From the NCBI GenBank assembly GCA_030762895.1, contig CM061062.1:134461104-134525103 (forward strand): a stretch of DNA of 64,000 bases, read 5' to 3'. This document shows, one piece after another, positions 32,183-43,126 of the stretch. The notes under the pieces are model-generated. The model was not told the origin of the DNA. It saw only the letters and a program-made list of their open reading frames with translations, and made no database searches. Each line of letters starts with the position of its first letter. Positions within the stretch are counted from its first letter, which is position 1. Source of the DNA: Sophora flavescens. Its lineage: Eukaryota > Streptophyta > Magnoliopsida > Fabales > Fabaceae. The position numbers and the translations under genes are program-made.

Positions 32183-33730
32183 CTACGTGTCACTTAGGGT
32201 GATAGTGGCTTTCATCCTAGCCACATTTTCATCTAAGTATTGCTTCACTCTTTGCCCATTTACTTTGAAAATCCTGCCACTTGAGTCATCCTTGAGGTCC
32301 ACAACTCCACGGTCATACACTTGGACAACAGTGAATGGCCCTGACCATCTTGATTTTAATTTCCCTGGGAATAATTTAAGCCTAGAATTAAACAACAACA
32401 CTCTCTCCCCCACTTTGAGCTCCCTCTTCTTAATTCTCCTGTCATGCCAGATTTTTGTTTTGGCTTTGTAGCTCTCAGTATTTTCATATGAAAACCACCT
32501 CAATTCCTCTAACTCATTTAGCTGCAAAAATCTTGCATTAGTAGCTTGAGACAAGTCCAAATTTAATTTTTTTAGGGCCTAATACGCCTTATGTTCAAGC
32601 TTAATAGGGAGATGGAAGGCTTTGCCAAACACTAATCTGTAAGGGGACATTCCTAGGGGAGTTTTGAAAGTTGTTCTATAGGCCCATCGAGCATCATCCA
32701 AGTGTATAGACCAATCTTTTCTTGAAGGATTCACCACTTTCTCAAGTATCCTCTTAATTTCCCTGTTAGAAACTTCAGCTTGGCCATTAGATTGAGGGTG
32801 ATAGGCAGTGACTATTTTATGTTTTATGCCATACTTAGCAAGTAAGTAGGTCATAATTTTGTTGTAAAAGTGAGTGCCTTCATCACTAATTAGAGCTCTA
32901 GGTGTGCCAAATCTTGTGAAAATATTTTTATGTAAGAATTTGGTAACCACCTTAGAGTCATTAGTAAATGTAGCCACTGCCTCCACCCATTTTGACACAT
33001 AATCAACAACTACTAACACATATTGATTGCCAAAAGAGGGAGGAAAAGGTCCCATAAAGTCTATTACCCAAACGTCAAATAATTCTACTTCTAAAATGTT
33101 AGTTAGGGGAATTTCATTTTTGTTGGACAAATTCCCCACTCTTTGGCATCTATCACAATTAAGTGTATAAAAGCGTGCATCTTTGAACAAGTAGGGCCAG
33201 AAATAACCTGTTTGGAGGACTTTAGTTGCAGTCCTCATGCCTCCATAGTGTCCTCCACATGGTGAGTTATGGCAGTGTTGGAGGATACCTTTTTGCTCCT
33301 CCTCTGTTGCATATTTTCTCAATATTTGATATGGGCGGATCTTGTATACGATGGGGTCATCCCACAAGTACTGCCTCACATTGTCGAGAAATTTCTTCCT
33401 CTGTTGATAGTTCAGGTAAGTGGGAATAATTTTACTTGCCAAAATTTTTGCCAAATCAGCATACCAAGGGAAGGCAGCTTCTTGTATAGACAACAATTTT
33501 TCATCAGGGAAGGTATCTTGAAACATGTGATTGTGCCCCAATTCACCTTCTAGTTGCAGCCTAGATAAGTGATCAGCCACTTGATTTTCCACTCCCTTTT
33601 TATCCTTGATTTCTAAATCAAACTCTTTCAACAAAAGCACCCATCTTATCAGTCTAGGCTTTGCATCCTTCTTGGCAATTAAGTACTTGATAGCTGAGTG
33701 ATCTATATAAACAATGACTTTGGTTCCCAC
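32183..33730 (-). pseudogene. RNase H (C-terminal part) and integrase of Athila-1
   Basis: One frame with a single TAG (32579-32581). RNase H end: YIDHSAIKYLIAKKDAKPRL and NQVADHLSRL. Integrase follows: the HHCC zinc finger (HCHNSPCGGHYGG ... CDRCQR) and the DDE catalytic core, with Asp in VIDFMGPFPP, Asp in LISDEGTHF and Glu in NGQAEVSNREIKR. It ends with the C-terminal GPFTVVQVYDRGVVDLKD segment. Integrase inserts element cDNA into host DNA in the nucleus. All catalytic residues are present, but one nonsense codon separates the core from the C-terminal domain and the rest of pol is broken. Confidence 0.92.
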
Positions 33731-35275
33731 TAACTATGACCTGAACTTTTGAAAAGCAAATACCACTACTAGCAATTTCTTCTCTGTGGTGGTATAATTC
33801 AGATGGGCATCAATTAAAGTTTTGCTTGCATAGTAGATGGAGTGAAAGACCTTTCCTTGCCTCTGCCCAAGCACAGCCCCTATTGCATAGTCACTTGCGT
33901 CACACATCAACTCAAAAGTTTTTCCTAGTCAGGAGCCACAATAACAGATGCAGTGATTAGAGCCTGCTTCAGAGTTTCAAATGCCTTTAAACAGCTTTCA
34001 TCAAATTCGAAAGTTGTATCATGCTGCAGTAACTGACACAGAGGTTTGGAGATTTTTGAAAAATCTTTTATAAATCTTCTATAAAATCATGCATGCTCCA
34101 AAAAGCTTCTCACTCCTTTCACATTTTTGGGTGGAGGTAGTTTTTCAATGACTTCAACCTTGGCTTTGTCAACCTCCATTCCTTTCTTGGATATCTTATG
34201 TCCTAGGACAATGCCCTCTAGTACCATGAAATGACATTTCTCCCAGTTCAGAACTAGGTTAGTTTCTTCACATCTGTCTAAGATCTGCTCCAAGTTGTTC
34301 ATGCAATCTTGGAATGATTCTCCCTACACTGAAAAATCATCCATGAAAACGTCCATAGATTTCTCTATCAAGTCTGAAAAATAGTCATCATACATCTTTG
34401 GAATATGGCAGGGGCATTACACAACCCAAATGGCATCCTTCTGAAGGCAAAAGTATCATAGGGGCATGAGAAAGTAGTCTTTTGTTGATCATCAGGGGCT
34501 ATGACTATTTGATTGTAGCCTGAATAACCATCGAAAAAATAGCAAAACTCCTTTCCAGCCAACCTGTCCAGCATCTGATCTATGAAAAGGAGTGGAAAAT
34601 GGTCCTTTCTAGTGGCCTTGTTTAGCTTTATGTAGTCCATGTAAACTTTCCATCGTGTAACTGTTCTTGTGGGACTTATTTCATTCTTTTCATTTGTGAC
34701 AATAGTGACTCCTCCTTTCTTGGGCACACATTGAATTGGACTAACCCATACACTATCTGAGATGGGATATATAATGCCTGAATCCAACATTTGATAATCT
34801 CCTTTTTCACAACTTCCTTCATGATGGGGTATAGTCTCCTTTGACTTTCAATACTGTTTTTGGCATCATCTTCTAAAAGAATCTTATGCATACACAGTGT
34901 GGGGCTAATTCCTTTGATGTCTACTATCTGCCACCCAATAGCTTTTGTATGTTTCTTGTGTACATCTATCAAGTGTAACTCTTGAACTAAAGTTAACCCG
35001 GTAGAGATGATAACTGGTAACAAATTGCTTTCAGTCAAATACACATATTTGAGATGTGGAAGGAGCTGCTTCAATTCCAAAATAGGGGGTTTCACAATTG
35101 ATGGGACATTCTCCTTTATATCAGTGGGCTGCACTCCCAAAGGTTCATATTTCTGAACCAATTGGGCTTAGGTTTTTCGTTCATTCCTTTCACCAAGATC
35201 CTTTACAACAGCTTATTCCTCATCAGAGAGCATGCATAACTCCTTGGCCAAGTGGTTGTGGTCTTTAATTAGTTG
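33731..35275 (-). pseudogene. Reverse transcriptase and RNase H (N-terminal part) of Athila-1
   Basis: Motifs in order: LELKQLLPHLKYVYL and KGISPTLCMHKI (34676-35161), then after a frameshift YPISDSVWVSPIQCVPKKGG, KLNKATRKDHFPL, DGYSGYNQIVIAP and FRRMPFGLCNAPAIFQRCMM. After a second frameshift comes the catalytic FMDD loop (about 34335), then LGHKISKKGMEVDKAKVEVI. Further stops lie in FYRRF-, APD- and KFRS-type contexts towards the RNase H region. The enzyme converts element RNA to DNA inside particles. At least two frameshifts and four stops make it inactive. The 5' side is cut by the nested element at 35281. Confidence 0.92.
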
Positions 35276-35280
35276 CTTGT

Positions 35281-36788
35281 TGATAATCCACTGGCTTACC
35301 ATGTTTTAGCTATTATTTTAGACTGGATTTCACCAATTAAATTTTGTTGAATGCTTGATTTAACCCAAATTAGACTTTGTTTTCCTATTTTGGTTATTTT
35401 AGAGTCAATGAGTGCATTTAGTTAATTTTAATTAGATTTTAGTTGATTTTCTTATGTTTTTCTTATTTTGATTTTTAGGAAACTATTAAGGACAAAGGAG
35501 GAGCATGAATTGAGAAATTCAAGGAAGAAAAGTTCAAGAGAAATTAAATGAAATGAAAAATATATAATTCAAATTGCTAATATGCTGACCCACATGAAGA
35601 TAATTTGACTTGGGTGACTTTTGGTTGATGCTTGTTGAATGAAAAAGGGAATCAAATACGTGATTGACTTTTGATTAGGCAATGGACAACTTTAATGAAT
35701 TTACATGAATTAGTTTTGCCTTATCAAGTTGTTGAAGTTAATGGGCACGTAAACAAGTTTTGAAAAGGGAAAATAAATAAAATAGAATATCTTGCAATTG
35801 AAGGAAAAGTCACGTGACGATTTTAGAAAGAAAAGATATGATTTGATTGGATTTGGATCTTTGGGAAATTGATAGAGGGCAGGCAGCTGGGTCACGTGAG
35901 GAAGGAAGAGGAATTGTACTCGAATAGTATTTTTATGCTTATAAAATCCACAGCGTAGAAGTAGGTGGAGTTCCAGTACCGTACAGGTAGTGCTCAACAG
36001 AGTCCCAGTTTGGAGCAGTATCGCGAGAAGCAGTCCGAGAGGAGCAGTGGATACAATTTCAATGGAGTTTTCTTTTCTTCTTCTTGTTATTTATTTTATG
36101 GCTGAGTAGTTGTGTTTTTTTTAGGATTGGGCAATGCCCTTTGACATTATTATGATGAATATTTGATTTTTCTCTTTTGTTAATGTTTGATTCATTGATT
36201 TAGTTCTTATTGTGCTTTATCCATGTGAATTGATTGATCACCTTTTTGCATGTCTTAGACATTCTAGGGATGAACTTAGTAGTGAACCTAGGTATTGGAT
36301 CCATAGGAATTGAACTTAGGACTTAAATCACGAGAGTTAGAAGCGGTCCTTCAAGGGTATCATTGAATTATCATAAATCGTAATGGGTTCAATTTAAATA
36401 CAATTACCACAAGAGTAGGAGTTGGTTTAATTGAGCACGGTTCTTGTATCTCGAGAGGGAACATTAACTAAGTTAGGATGATTCACCTTCAGTTGAGTTA
36501 AATATTAATAAAGGGGTAGTCAATTAGATTTCATAATTTGTCATTGTTGTAGCCTCAATCCTAGAAATCTCTTCTCATATTTAAAAACAAAAAATATTTG
36601 ATTTTGATTTCTTTTATTGTTTCTTTTATTTTCTAGAAATCCTTTCACACCTATTTCTCAGTCTAAAATAGTTGTTTAATTTTTGAAGTGGTACTTGGTT
36701 TCCCAATATCTGAGTTCGATACTCGGTAATTTACTTGCCGTTTTAATTATTACTTGCTTCGATCCGGCACGCTTACCGGAGCCTATCA
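35281..36788 (+). repeat. 5' LTR of the nested element (1508 bp)
   Basis: TGATAATCCACTGG... to ...GGAGCCTATCA. Holds the promoter elements listed separately. The conserved 3' portion includes CGATCCGGCACGCTTACCGG. Confidence 0.92.
35811..35946 (+). promoter_or_regulatory. Probable U3 promoter: two G-boxes and a TATA box
   Basis: CACGTG palindromes at 35811-35816 and 35893-35898 precede TTATAAAA at 35939-35946. The second LTR keeps the set (39683-39688, 39763-39768, 39809-39816). CACGTG is the core bound by plant bZIP and bHLH factors, including ABA-response factors. Transcription would start about 30 bases after the TATA box. Confidence 0.6.
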
Positions 36789-36793
36789 AGTTT

Positions 36794-36812
36794 TAGGCAC
36801 CGTTGCCGGGGA
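36794..36812 (+). other. tRNA-Asp-type primer-binding site of the nested element
   Basis: TAGGCACCGTTGCCGGGGA starts six bases after the LTR and differs by two bases (A at positions 2 and 6) from the Athila-clade site TGGCGCCGTTGCCGGGGA. Confidence 0.8.
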
Positions 36813-36926
36813 TTGACACATTCAATATCATTAGTAACAAAGAAGACAACTACTTTATACATTATTTTTTCTATTTTATATATATATTTGATATTTTATT
36901 TTGAGTTTTTTTTTTGTGTTAGGAGG

Positions 36927-37790
36927 ATGCCACACATGGACCATTGTTTCTATCTAAACAGGGAATCTCAAATTGATTGGATCGTGCTTGATTGTATAGT
37001 TGATAAGCATGTGAAGATATACTCCAAGGAGGAATGGAGATCCTATTTGTCATCCTTACAACCACCACTAGGCATTAAGCTGGATCCCGAGGTGCTGGAA
37101 TCACTTTGGGATATAGATGCTCAACATTTGATCCAGAGCATAGAGCATAGCAAGGAGGAATTTAGTTCCGTGATTCAAAGGCATAAAATGCGTAAGAAAC
37201 GTTTCAATTGATAGCAGAGATGCTAAGTAACAACTTTAAGAGGTTAGAAGATCAAGCTGGCGAATTTTCTAAATTGCTAGCAGAAAAGCTGCAAGAGACT
37301 CAAATTGAAGAGAATGTTAATTGCCAATATGGACTAAAATGAAGATGAAGTGGTGGTGGAAGATGATTCAAGAAGAGAGGATCATGAAGAGGAGTGCAAG
37401 GAGTAAATAACTCCTATTGTTCCTTTACAAGGGACAAATGAGACAAATCATGTGGAAAATACTTCTCTCATCAATCCTATTGAGGAGCCTCAAAATCCCG
37501 AGTTAGATAAATATGTCAGTTTGCATGCATATGTGGATGTTACAAAGTTGGTGCCTACAATTTGTCTATCACATTACTTAGTAAAAATACCAACTTTGGA
37601 GTTTAAGTCATTGCCTGAGAATTGGGAGTTTTCATCAACAATGGCAAAGGCTCTAAGGTCGCCTCAAAAAGTTATGGTTCTAGTGCTTCATGGAGAAACT
37701 AATTACATAAAGGCCATTCTTGGAGTATGTGACTTACAATTTGACCCAGAAGGAAGTGAGCTCATCATATCACTTAAAGAAGTCAATTAA
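36927..37790 (+). pseudogene. Unrecognised ORF of the nested element, frameshifted
   Basis: From an ATG at 36927 an acidic-basic product (MPHMDHCFYLNRESQ ... KMRKKRFN) runs to a stop at 37209-37211. In another frame the sequence continues as a helical, coiled-coil-like stretch (AEMLSNNFKRLEDQ, FSKLLAEKLQE). Back in the first frame an acidic segment (EDDSRREDHEEE) leads to a second open piece at 37452-37790 (LDKYVSLHAYVDVTKLVP, VMVLVLHGETNYIKAILGV). The pieces probably formed one protein of roughly 290 residues. I recognise no zinc knuckle, protease or polymerase motif and cannot name the product. It could be a gag-like structural protein of a non-autonomous family. Confidence 0.5.
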
Positions 37791-39152
37791 ATCTCATCAC
37801 ACTTGCTTCTTCCATCTCCACTCAACAAGCCATGGGATCCAGGAGGATGGTCTTACATCTTGGGCATCTCTTGGTCTTTTTACCACAGGCTATGTGATCC
37901 GGGTGGAAGCGTCTTCAATGAGTTTTTCTAAACCCTTCTCTTTTTAATTATTTTACTTTGCTTTACTTGAGTCATATGTATGTGAGTCTTCTGTCGGTGA
38001 GCTTGAATGGATTTTATTAAATTTAGCATAAATGGATTGCATGATAAATATTGATTTTTGATGATTTCCCTAATGATTTGCTAAAAATAATTTGCTAAAA
38101 ATGTTCAGGTGAGGAATTTGAGCCTCCAACATTGTTTTTAAATTGTGTGAATCACTTTTAAGTTGCACTTTCCCGGATTTGCTTGAATCTCTTCATGGTT
38201 TGCATGGTTATATGTTTGCATCAAATGATTTAGGCAATTTTCTTTGAAATAGCTACTTGGCCTAAAAAGAACCATCCCTAATGCATGTTCCCTAGTTAGC
38301 CACATTGAGCCTAATAAGTCTATTGTTTCTTGACGACCTTTTGTTATAAGCCAAAAATCCGGAAAAACCATGTTAACCAAATCTTAGGATTTAGGAGAGC
38401 ATGGTAGCTTAGCAAGACAAGGGTTGTAAGAAACTAAGTTTGGGGTGGCTACAAGGATTTGATATGTTATTTTAGGATGAGAAAAATAAAAAATAAAGGT
38501 TGAAGCCAAAGGCAAAAAGAAAAAGAAGAAAAGTTCAAAAATATCAAAAAAGGGTATTAAAAGGAAAAGGTTGTAGCCACCCAAAGTGAAAAAAAAAATT
38601 GAAGAAGGAATAAGAGTGGAAAGTCAAGGTAAAAAGATTCATGCTCTCTTAATTCCTAGGGATGTAAAGCCTAGTACCTTTGAATATCCTACCTTTAGCC
38701 AGGCCCCATTACAACCTTTAAAAGACCTTTTGATGTTGCTTGCAAGTTTTCGTGGGAACTATTTTTGAGATGAAAATCAAATTCATGGAAAGTTCTATTA
38801 AAATATGAAATTGAGTGAAAGTTGATAACCTAGACACTTGAGTGAATGAGTGAAATACTAAATGCCCTTGTGAGGAAGGCAATTGTTTGAATTTGGTGAT
38901 CTCCCTTTTGTGAGTAACTTGGATCCTTTGCTTAGATTGATTATTGCATGAATGATGAAATTCTCTTTGTTTGAAGTAAATGAATGTGGGGATAACATTG
39001 ATGAAAAGGGGGAACATTGAATAAAAATTGAATTGATAAAATTACATGAAGTTTATGTGAAGTTTCGTTGAGTCCATTAAGCTTGCCAAGTTTTGAGTCT
39101 TTTTGAGTTTTAGTTTGCTTGAGGACAAGCAAAGTTTAATCTTGGGATATTT
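37791..39152 (+). other. 3' non-coding part of the nested element
   Basis: Contains a purine tract AAGTTTGGGGTGG (38427-38440) and, just before the second LTR, GAGGACAAGCAAAGTTTAAT (39121-39140), the usual approach to the 3' LTR in this clade but with a decayed polypurine tract. No protein-coding signal is seen. Confidence 0.55.
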
Positions 39153-40656
39153 AGATAATCCGTTGGCTTACCATGTTTTAGCTATTATTTTAGACTGGAT
39201 TTCATCAATTAAATTGTGTTGAATGCTTGATTTAACCCAAATTAGACTTTGTTTTCCTATTTTGGTTATTTTAAAGTCAATTAGTGCATTTAGATAATTT
39301 TAATTAGATTTTAGTTGATTTTCTTATGTTTTTCTTATTTTGATTTTTAGGAAAATATTAAGGACAAAGGAGGAGCATGACTTGAGAAATTCAAGGAAGA
39401 AAAGTTCAAGAGAAATTAAATGAAATGGAAAATATATAATTCAAATTGCTAATATGCTGACCCACATGAAGATAATTTGACTTGGGTGACTTTTGGTTGA
39501 TGTTGGTTGAATTAAAAAGGGAATCAAATATATGATTGACTTTTGATTAGGCAATGGACAATTTTAATGAATTTACATGAATTAGTTTGGCCTTATCAAG
39601 TTGTTGAAGATAATGGGCACGTAAACAAGTTTCGAAAAGAGAAAATAAATAAATTAGAATATCTTGCAATTGAAGGAAAAGTCACGTGAAGATTTTAGAA
39701 AGAAAAGATGATTTGATTGGATTTGGATCTTTGGGAAATTGGTTGAGGGCAGGCAACTGGGCCACGTGAGGAAGGAAGAGGAATTGTACTCGAATAGTAT
39801 TTTTATGCTTATAAAAGGCACATTGTAGATGCAGGTGGAGTTCCGGTACCGTACAGGTAGCGCACAATAGAGTCCCTGTTTGGAGCAATACCGCGAGCAG
39901 CAGTCCGAGAGGAGCAGTGGATACAATTTCAATGGAGTTTTCTTTTCTTCTTCTTGTTATTTCTTTTATGGCTGAGTAGTTGTTTTGTTTTTAGGAATGG
40001 GCAATGCCCTTTGACATTCTTATGATGAATATTTGATTTTTCTCTTTTGTTAGTGTTTGATTCATTGATTTAGTTCTTATTGTGTTTTATCCATTTGAAT
40101 TGATTGCTCACTTTTTGCATGTCTTAGATATTATAGGGATGAACTTAGCAGTAAACCTATGTATCGGATCCATAGGAATTGAACTTAGGACTTAAATCAT
40201 GAGAGTTAGAAGCGGTCATTCGAGGGTACCATTGAATTATCATAATCGTAATGGGTTCAATTTAAATACAATTACCACGAGAGTAGGAGTTGGTTTAATT
40301 GAGCACGGTTCTTGTATCTCGAGAGAGAACATTAACTAAGTTAGGATGATTCACCTTCAATTGAGTTAAATATTAATAAAGGGGTAGTCAGTTAGATTTC
40401 ATAATTTGTCATTGTGGTAGCCTCAATCCTAGAAATCTCTTCTCATATTTAAAAACAAAAAATATTTGATTTTGATTTCTTTTATTGTTTCTTTTATTTT
40501 CTTGAAATCTTTTCACACCTATTTCTCAGTCTAAAATAGTTGTTTAATTTGTGAAGTAGTACTTGGTTTCCCAATCCCTGAGTTCGATACTCGGTAATTT
40601 ACTTGTCGTTTTAATTATTACTTGCTTCGATCCGGTACGCTTGTCGGAGCCTATCA
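39153..40656 (+). repeat. 3' LTR of the nested element (1504 bp)
   Basis: AGATAATCCGTTGG... (first base mutated from T) to ...GGAGCCTATCA. Colinear with the 5' LTR over its whole length. Confidence 0.92.
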
Positions 40657-40661
40657 CTTGT

Positions 40662-42548
40662 GCACCAAAGAATCCAAATGCTGGACCAAAGAACACTCTT
40701 CTACTGTTTCATCAGGATACTTTAAAGCATTCAACACATTGAACTTCACTTCTTGGTCATTCACCCTCATATTTAACTCAATCAGTGCTCTCTCTGTTGC
40801 TAGAAAGGGTCTTCCTAGGATGATAGGCACTTCTTTGTCAGCTCAAAGTCCAGAATAATAAAGTCCACAGGAAATACAAACTTGACAACCTTTATAAGCA
40901 CATCTTCAATTTTCCCTTCTGGATAGGCTATAGATCTATCTGCCAGTTGCAGTGTGACAGTGGTTGGCCTTGCATCTCTTATTCCCAACTGCTTGGAAAT
41001 AGACTTAGGCATCAAGTTTATGCTAGCTCCCAAATAACATAAAGCCTTTCCTTTGTAAGAGTCTCCTATGGAACATGGAATAGTGAAGCTGCCAGGATCC
41101 TTCATTTTTGGGGGCACCTTGTTTTGTAACATTAGACTGCACTCTTTTGTCATAGCCACTGTTTCAAATTCACCAAGTCTCTTCCTCTTTGACAGCACAT
41201 CTTTCATATAATTAGCATAATTAGGCATTTGTTGTAGAGCTTCAACCAAAGGAACATTAATGTGCAGATGTTTCAGTATCTCCATAAACTTGCCAAACTG
41301 CTTGTCCTGATTTGCTTTCTTCAATCTGTGAGGAAATGGTGGAGGAGGTCTGTCCTGTGTCAGTTTTGGAACATCTTGCTCAATATTCTCTTTTTCTGTC
41401 TCTGACTGCTCTTTATCAACTCTAGGAGAAGTTGTCTTCATAGGGGCATATGTAACTTCATCAATCTTCTGCTCAGGTCCTGGTAATTCCTTTCCACTTC
41501 TCAGACTTATCACTTTGCATTGCTCTTTGCCCTTGTCAGTAGGACTTTCAGTTGTACTTGGCAAGGTTCCTGCTGGCCTTGAGTTCATAGCTGTGGCTAA
41601 TTGTCCCATCTGAGTTTCTAAGTTCCTCATGACTGCTCCTTGATTTTGAAACTGAGTTTGGGTTTCAGTCATAAAGACTTTCAGTATGGCTTCAAGTGAA
41701 GTGTCCTATTTTGCACCTTGGGGTTGCTGCTGTGGTTGTTGTTGAGCAAGAAATCCAGGTGGCTGAGTTGGTTTATTAGCATTACTGGAGCCTCCAGGTG
41801 CTGACTGAGTATTGTTCCAAGAAAATTTTGGGTGTTGCTTCCATCTTGCATTATAAGTGTTGGAGTAAGGGTTGAAGTTTCTGTTGAAATTACCAACGTA
41901 ATTCACTGAGGCTGGATTATTGGGGCATTCTTCAAATAGATGTCCTTCTCCACAATAAACACAAGAGATTGCATTCACTGTGCCTCTACCCGTTTCCATC
42001 ATAATCTGCTCTGCTATAGAAGGTTGTGAAGTTGTAGGATTATATGCATCAGTGAGGTTTTTCAGCATATGAGAAGTTGCTGATAATTGTACTGAAACTG
42101 TAGTGACCTCACTTACTTCATGCATTCCCCCTGTACCTTTTGGAGCATTCACTCTTGCCGTGGGCCATTGGTAACTGTTTGCAGCTATACTTTCAATTAG
42201 TTCATGGCATTCATTATAGGATTTGGTCAACAAAGCTCCTCCAGATGAGGCATCAAGCATTTCTCTTATAGCTGGAGTTAACCCATTGAAGAATGTTTCT
42301 ATTTGAATGCAGAAGGGTATCCCATGATGTGGACACTTTCTCAGTAGATCTTTAAATCTCTCCCAAGCTTCATATAGGGGATCATCATCAAGTTGCCTGA
42401 ATGAGGTTATGTCATTCCTCATCATTGGCTTGAATTCAAAATGCTGAGTTGTAATCTCAGGCCTCACAATTCCAGTGTTCTTGGTTTGAGGGTCAAACAC
42501 AACATACTCCCTGATAGATCTATCCTCATCATTTGCCATTTCAATCAT
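40662..42548 (-). pseudogene. gag-protease pseudogene of Athila-1
   Basis: A single frame from ATG at 42548 with one TAG near 41703-41705, and a frameshift near 40830. The capsid part keeps ITSFRQLDDDPLYEAWERF, CPHHGIPFCIQIETFFNGL and LIESIAANSYQWP, and a zinc knuckle CVYCGEGHLFEEC. The protease region has LCYLGASINLMP where active members have LCDLGAS, so the catalytic Asp is Tyr, followed by RPTTVTLQLADRS and, after the shift, VPIILGRPFLAT. Compared with the Athila-2 gag at 57937-58752, about 87 residues are missing in frame between FEFKPMM and RNDITSF. The 3' end is cut by the nested element. Confidence 0.9.
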
Positions 42549-42793
42549 ATCAGGTTGATCCTCTTCTCCATTGAGTAAGTCAGCCTTAAGCCTAAGCCTG
42601 AATGTTGAGCTCGAGCTTTGTTTTCTATGCTTTGCTTCCTTAGTCTTCTAGATCTAGTTGAAATTCAGGTGCACCTTTTCCGCGCATACAGTAACAAGGA
42701 CCTACTGTTGGAGAATAGCCCAACCAGAAAACTTAAAAACACAACTAACTAGATTAACTAGCTTAAAAACTTACAAAAATTAACACCATTCAA

Positions 42794-42811
42794 TCCCCGG
42801 CAACGACGCCA
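42794..42811 (-). other. tRNA-Asp-type primer-binding site of Athila-1
   Basis: The minus strand reads TGGCGTCGTTGCCGGGGA four bases after the LTR, one change from the Athila consensus. Confidence 0.85.
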
Positions 42812-42815
42812 AACT

Positions 42816-43126
42816 TGTTGCGCAAAATGTGCAATGTGCAAGTATACACAATCAAACAAGTAATATAATGATAAAAGATCATTCCCACGAGGATTGTAGG
42901 GTAATTTCTAAGTTTTAAAGTGGTTAATCAAGTTAGGAATCTATGGGTGCAAATAAATTCACAAGACAAGTAGCTAAATTAAAAGGAATATTTTGATTTT
43001 TAGCAAATTATAGATGTCTTAATAAAGGTAAAATTAAGTGACTTGTAAGGTGTGTGGTTGTTTAATGGAAATTAGCTAGGAATAGAATCACTTATAAATC
43101 ATGTGATGTCAAACATGCTCTCAAAT
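42816..43126 (-). repeat. Truncated 5' LTR of Athila-1
   Basis: Matches the first 311 bases of 26916-28391, then is replaced by element K sequence after CATGCTCTCAAAT. Confidence 0.9.

Larger units (their letters stand above)
35276..40661 (+). mobile_element. Nested non-autonomous LTR retrotransposon with TSD CTTGT
   Basis: Two LTRs (35281-36788 and 39153-40656) with ends TGATAATCC...GCCTATCA are flanked by CTTGT at 35276-35280 and 40657-40661. A tRNA-Asp-type primer site follows the first LTR. The 2.36-kb interior has no protease, reverse transcriptase or integrase motifs, only unrecognised ORF pieces (36927-37790). The LTRs differ by about 3-4% by eye, so insertion is more recent than that of the surrounding Athila-1. 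Termini and primer site suggest that Athila/Tat-type proteins mobilised it. Confidence 0.92.
26916..43126 (-). mobile_element. Athila-like Ty3/gypsy element (Athila-1), decayed, with nested insertion
   Basis: Read from right to left: truncated 5' LTR (42816-43126), tRNA-Asp-type primer site, gag-protease (42548-40662), [nested element 35281-40656], reverse transcriptase, RNase H and integrase (35275-32183), env-position ORF (31642-30191), long 3' spacer with polypurine tract, and 3' LTR (26916-28391). The order and motifs are those of the Athila clade. All frames carry stops or shifts. The two LTR starts differ at roughly 18 of 310 aligned bases by eye (about 6%). The right LTR is broken by element K at 43127, so no target duplication can be checked. 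Confidence 0.9.

Noticed and set aside
32183..42548. Athila-1 as an active autonomous element
   Set aside because: Stops and frameshifts in gag, protease and pol, catalytic Asp of protease lost, a nested 5.4-kb insertion, and a truncated 5' LTR.
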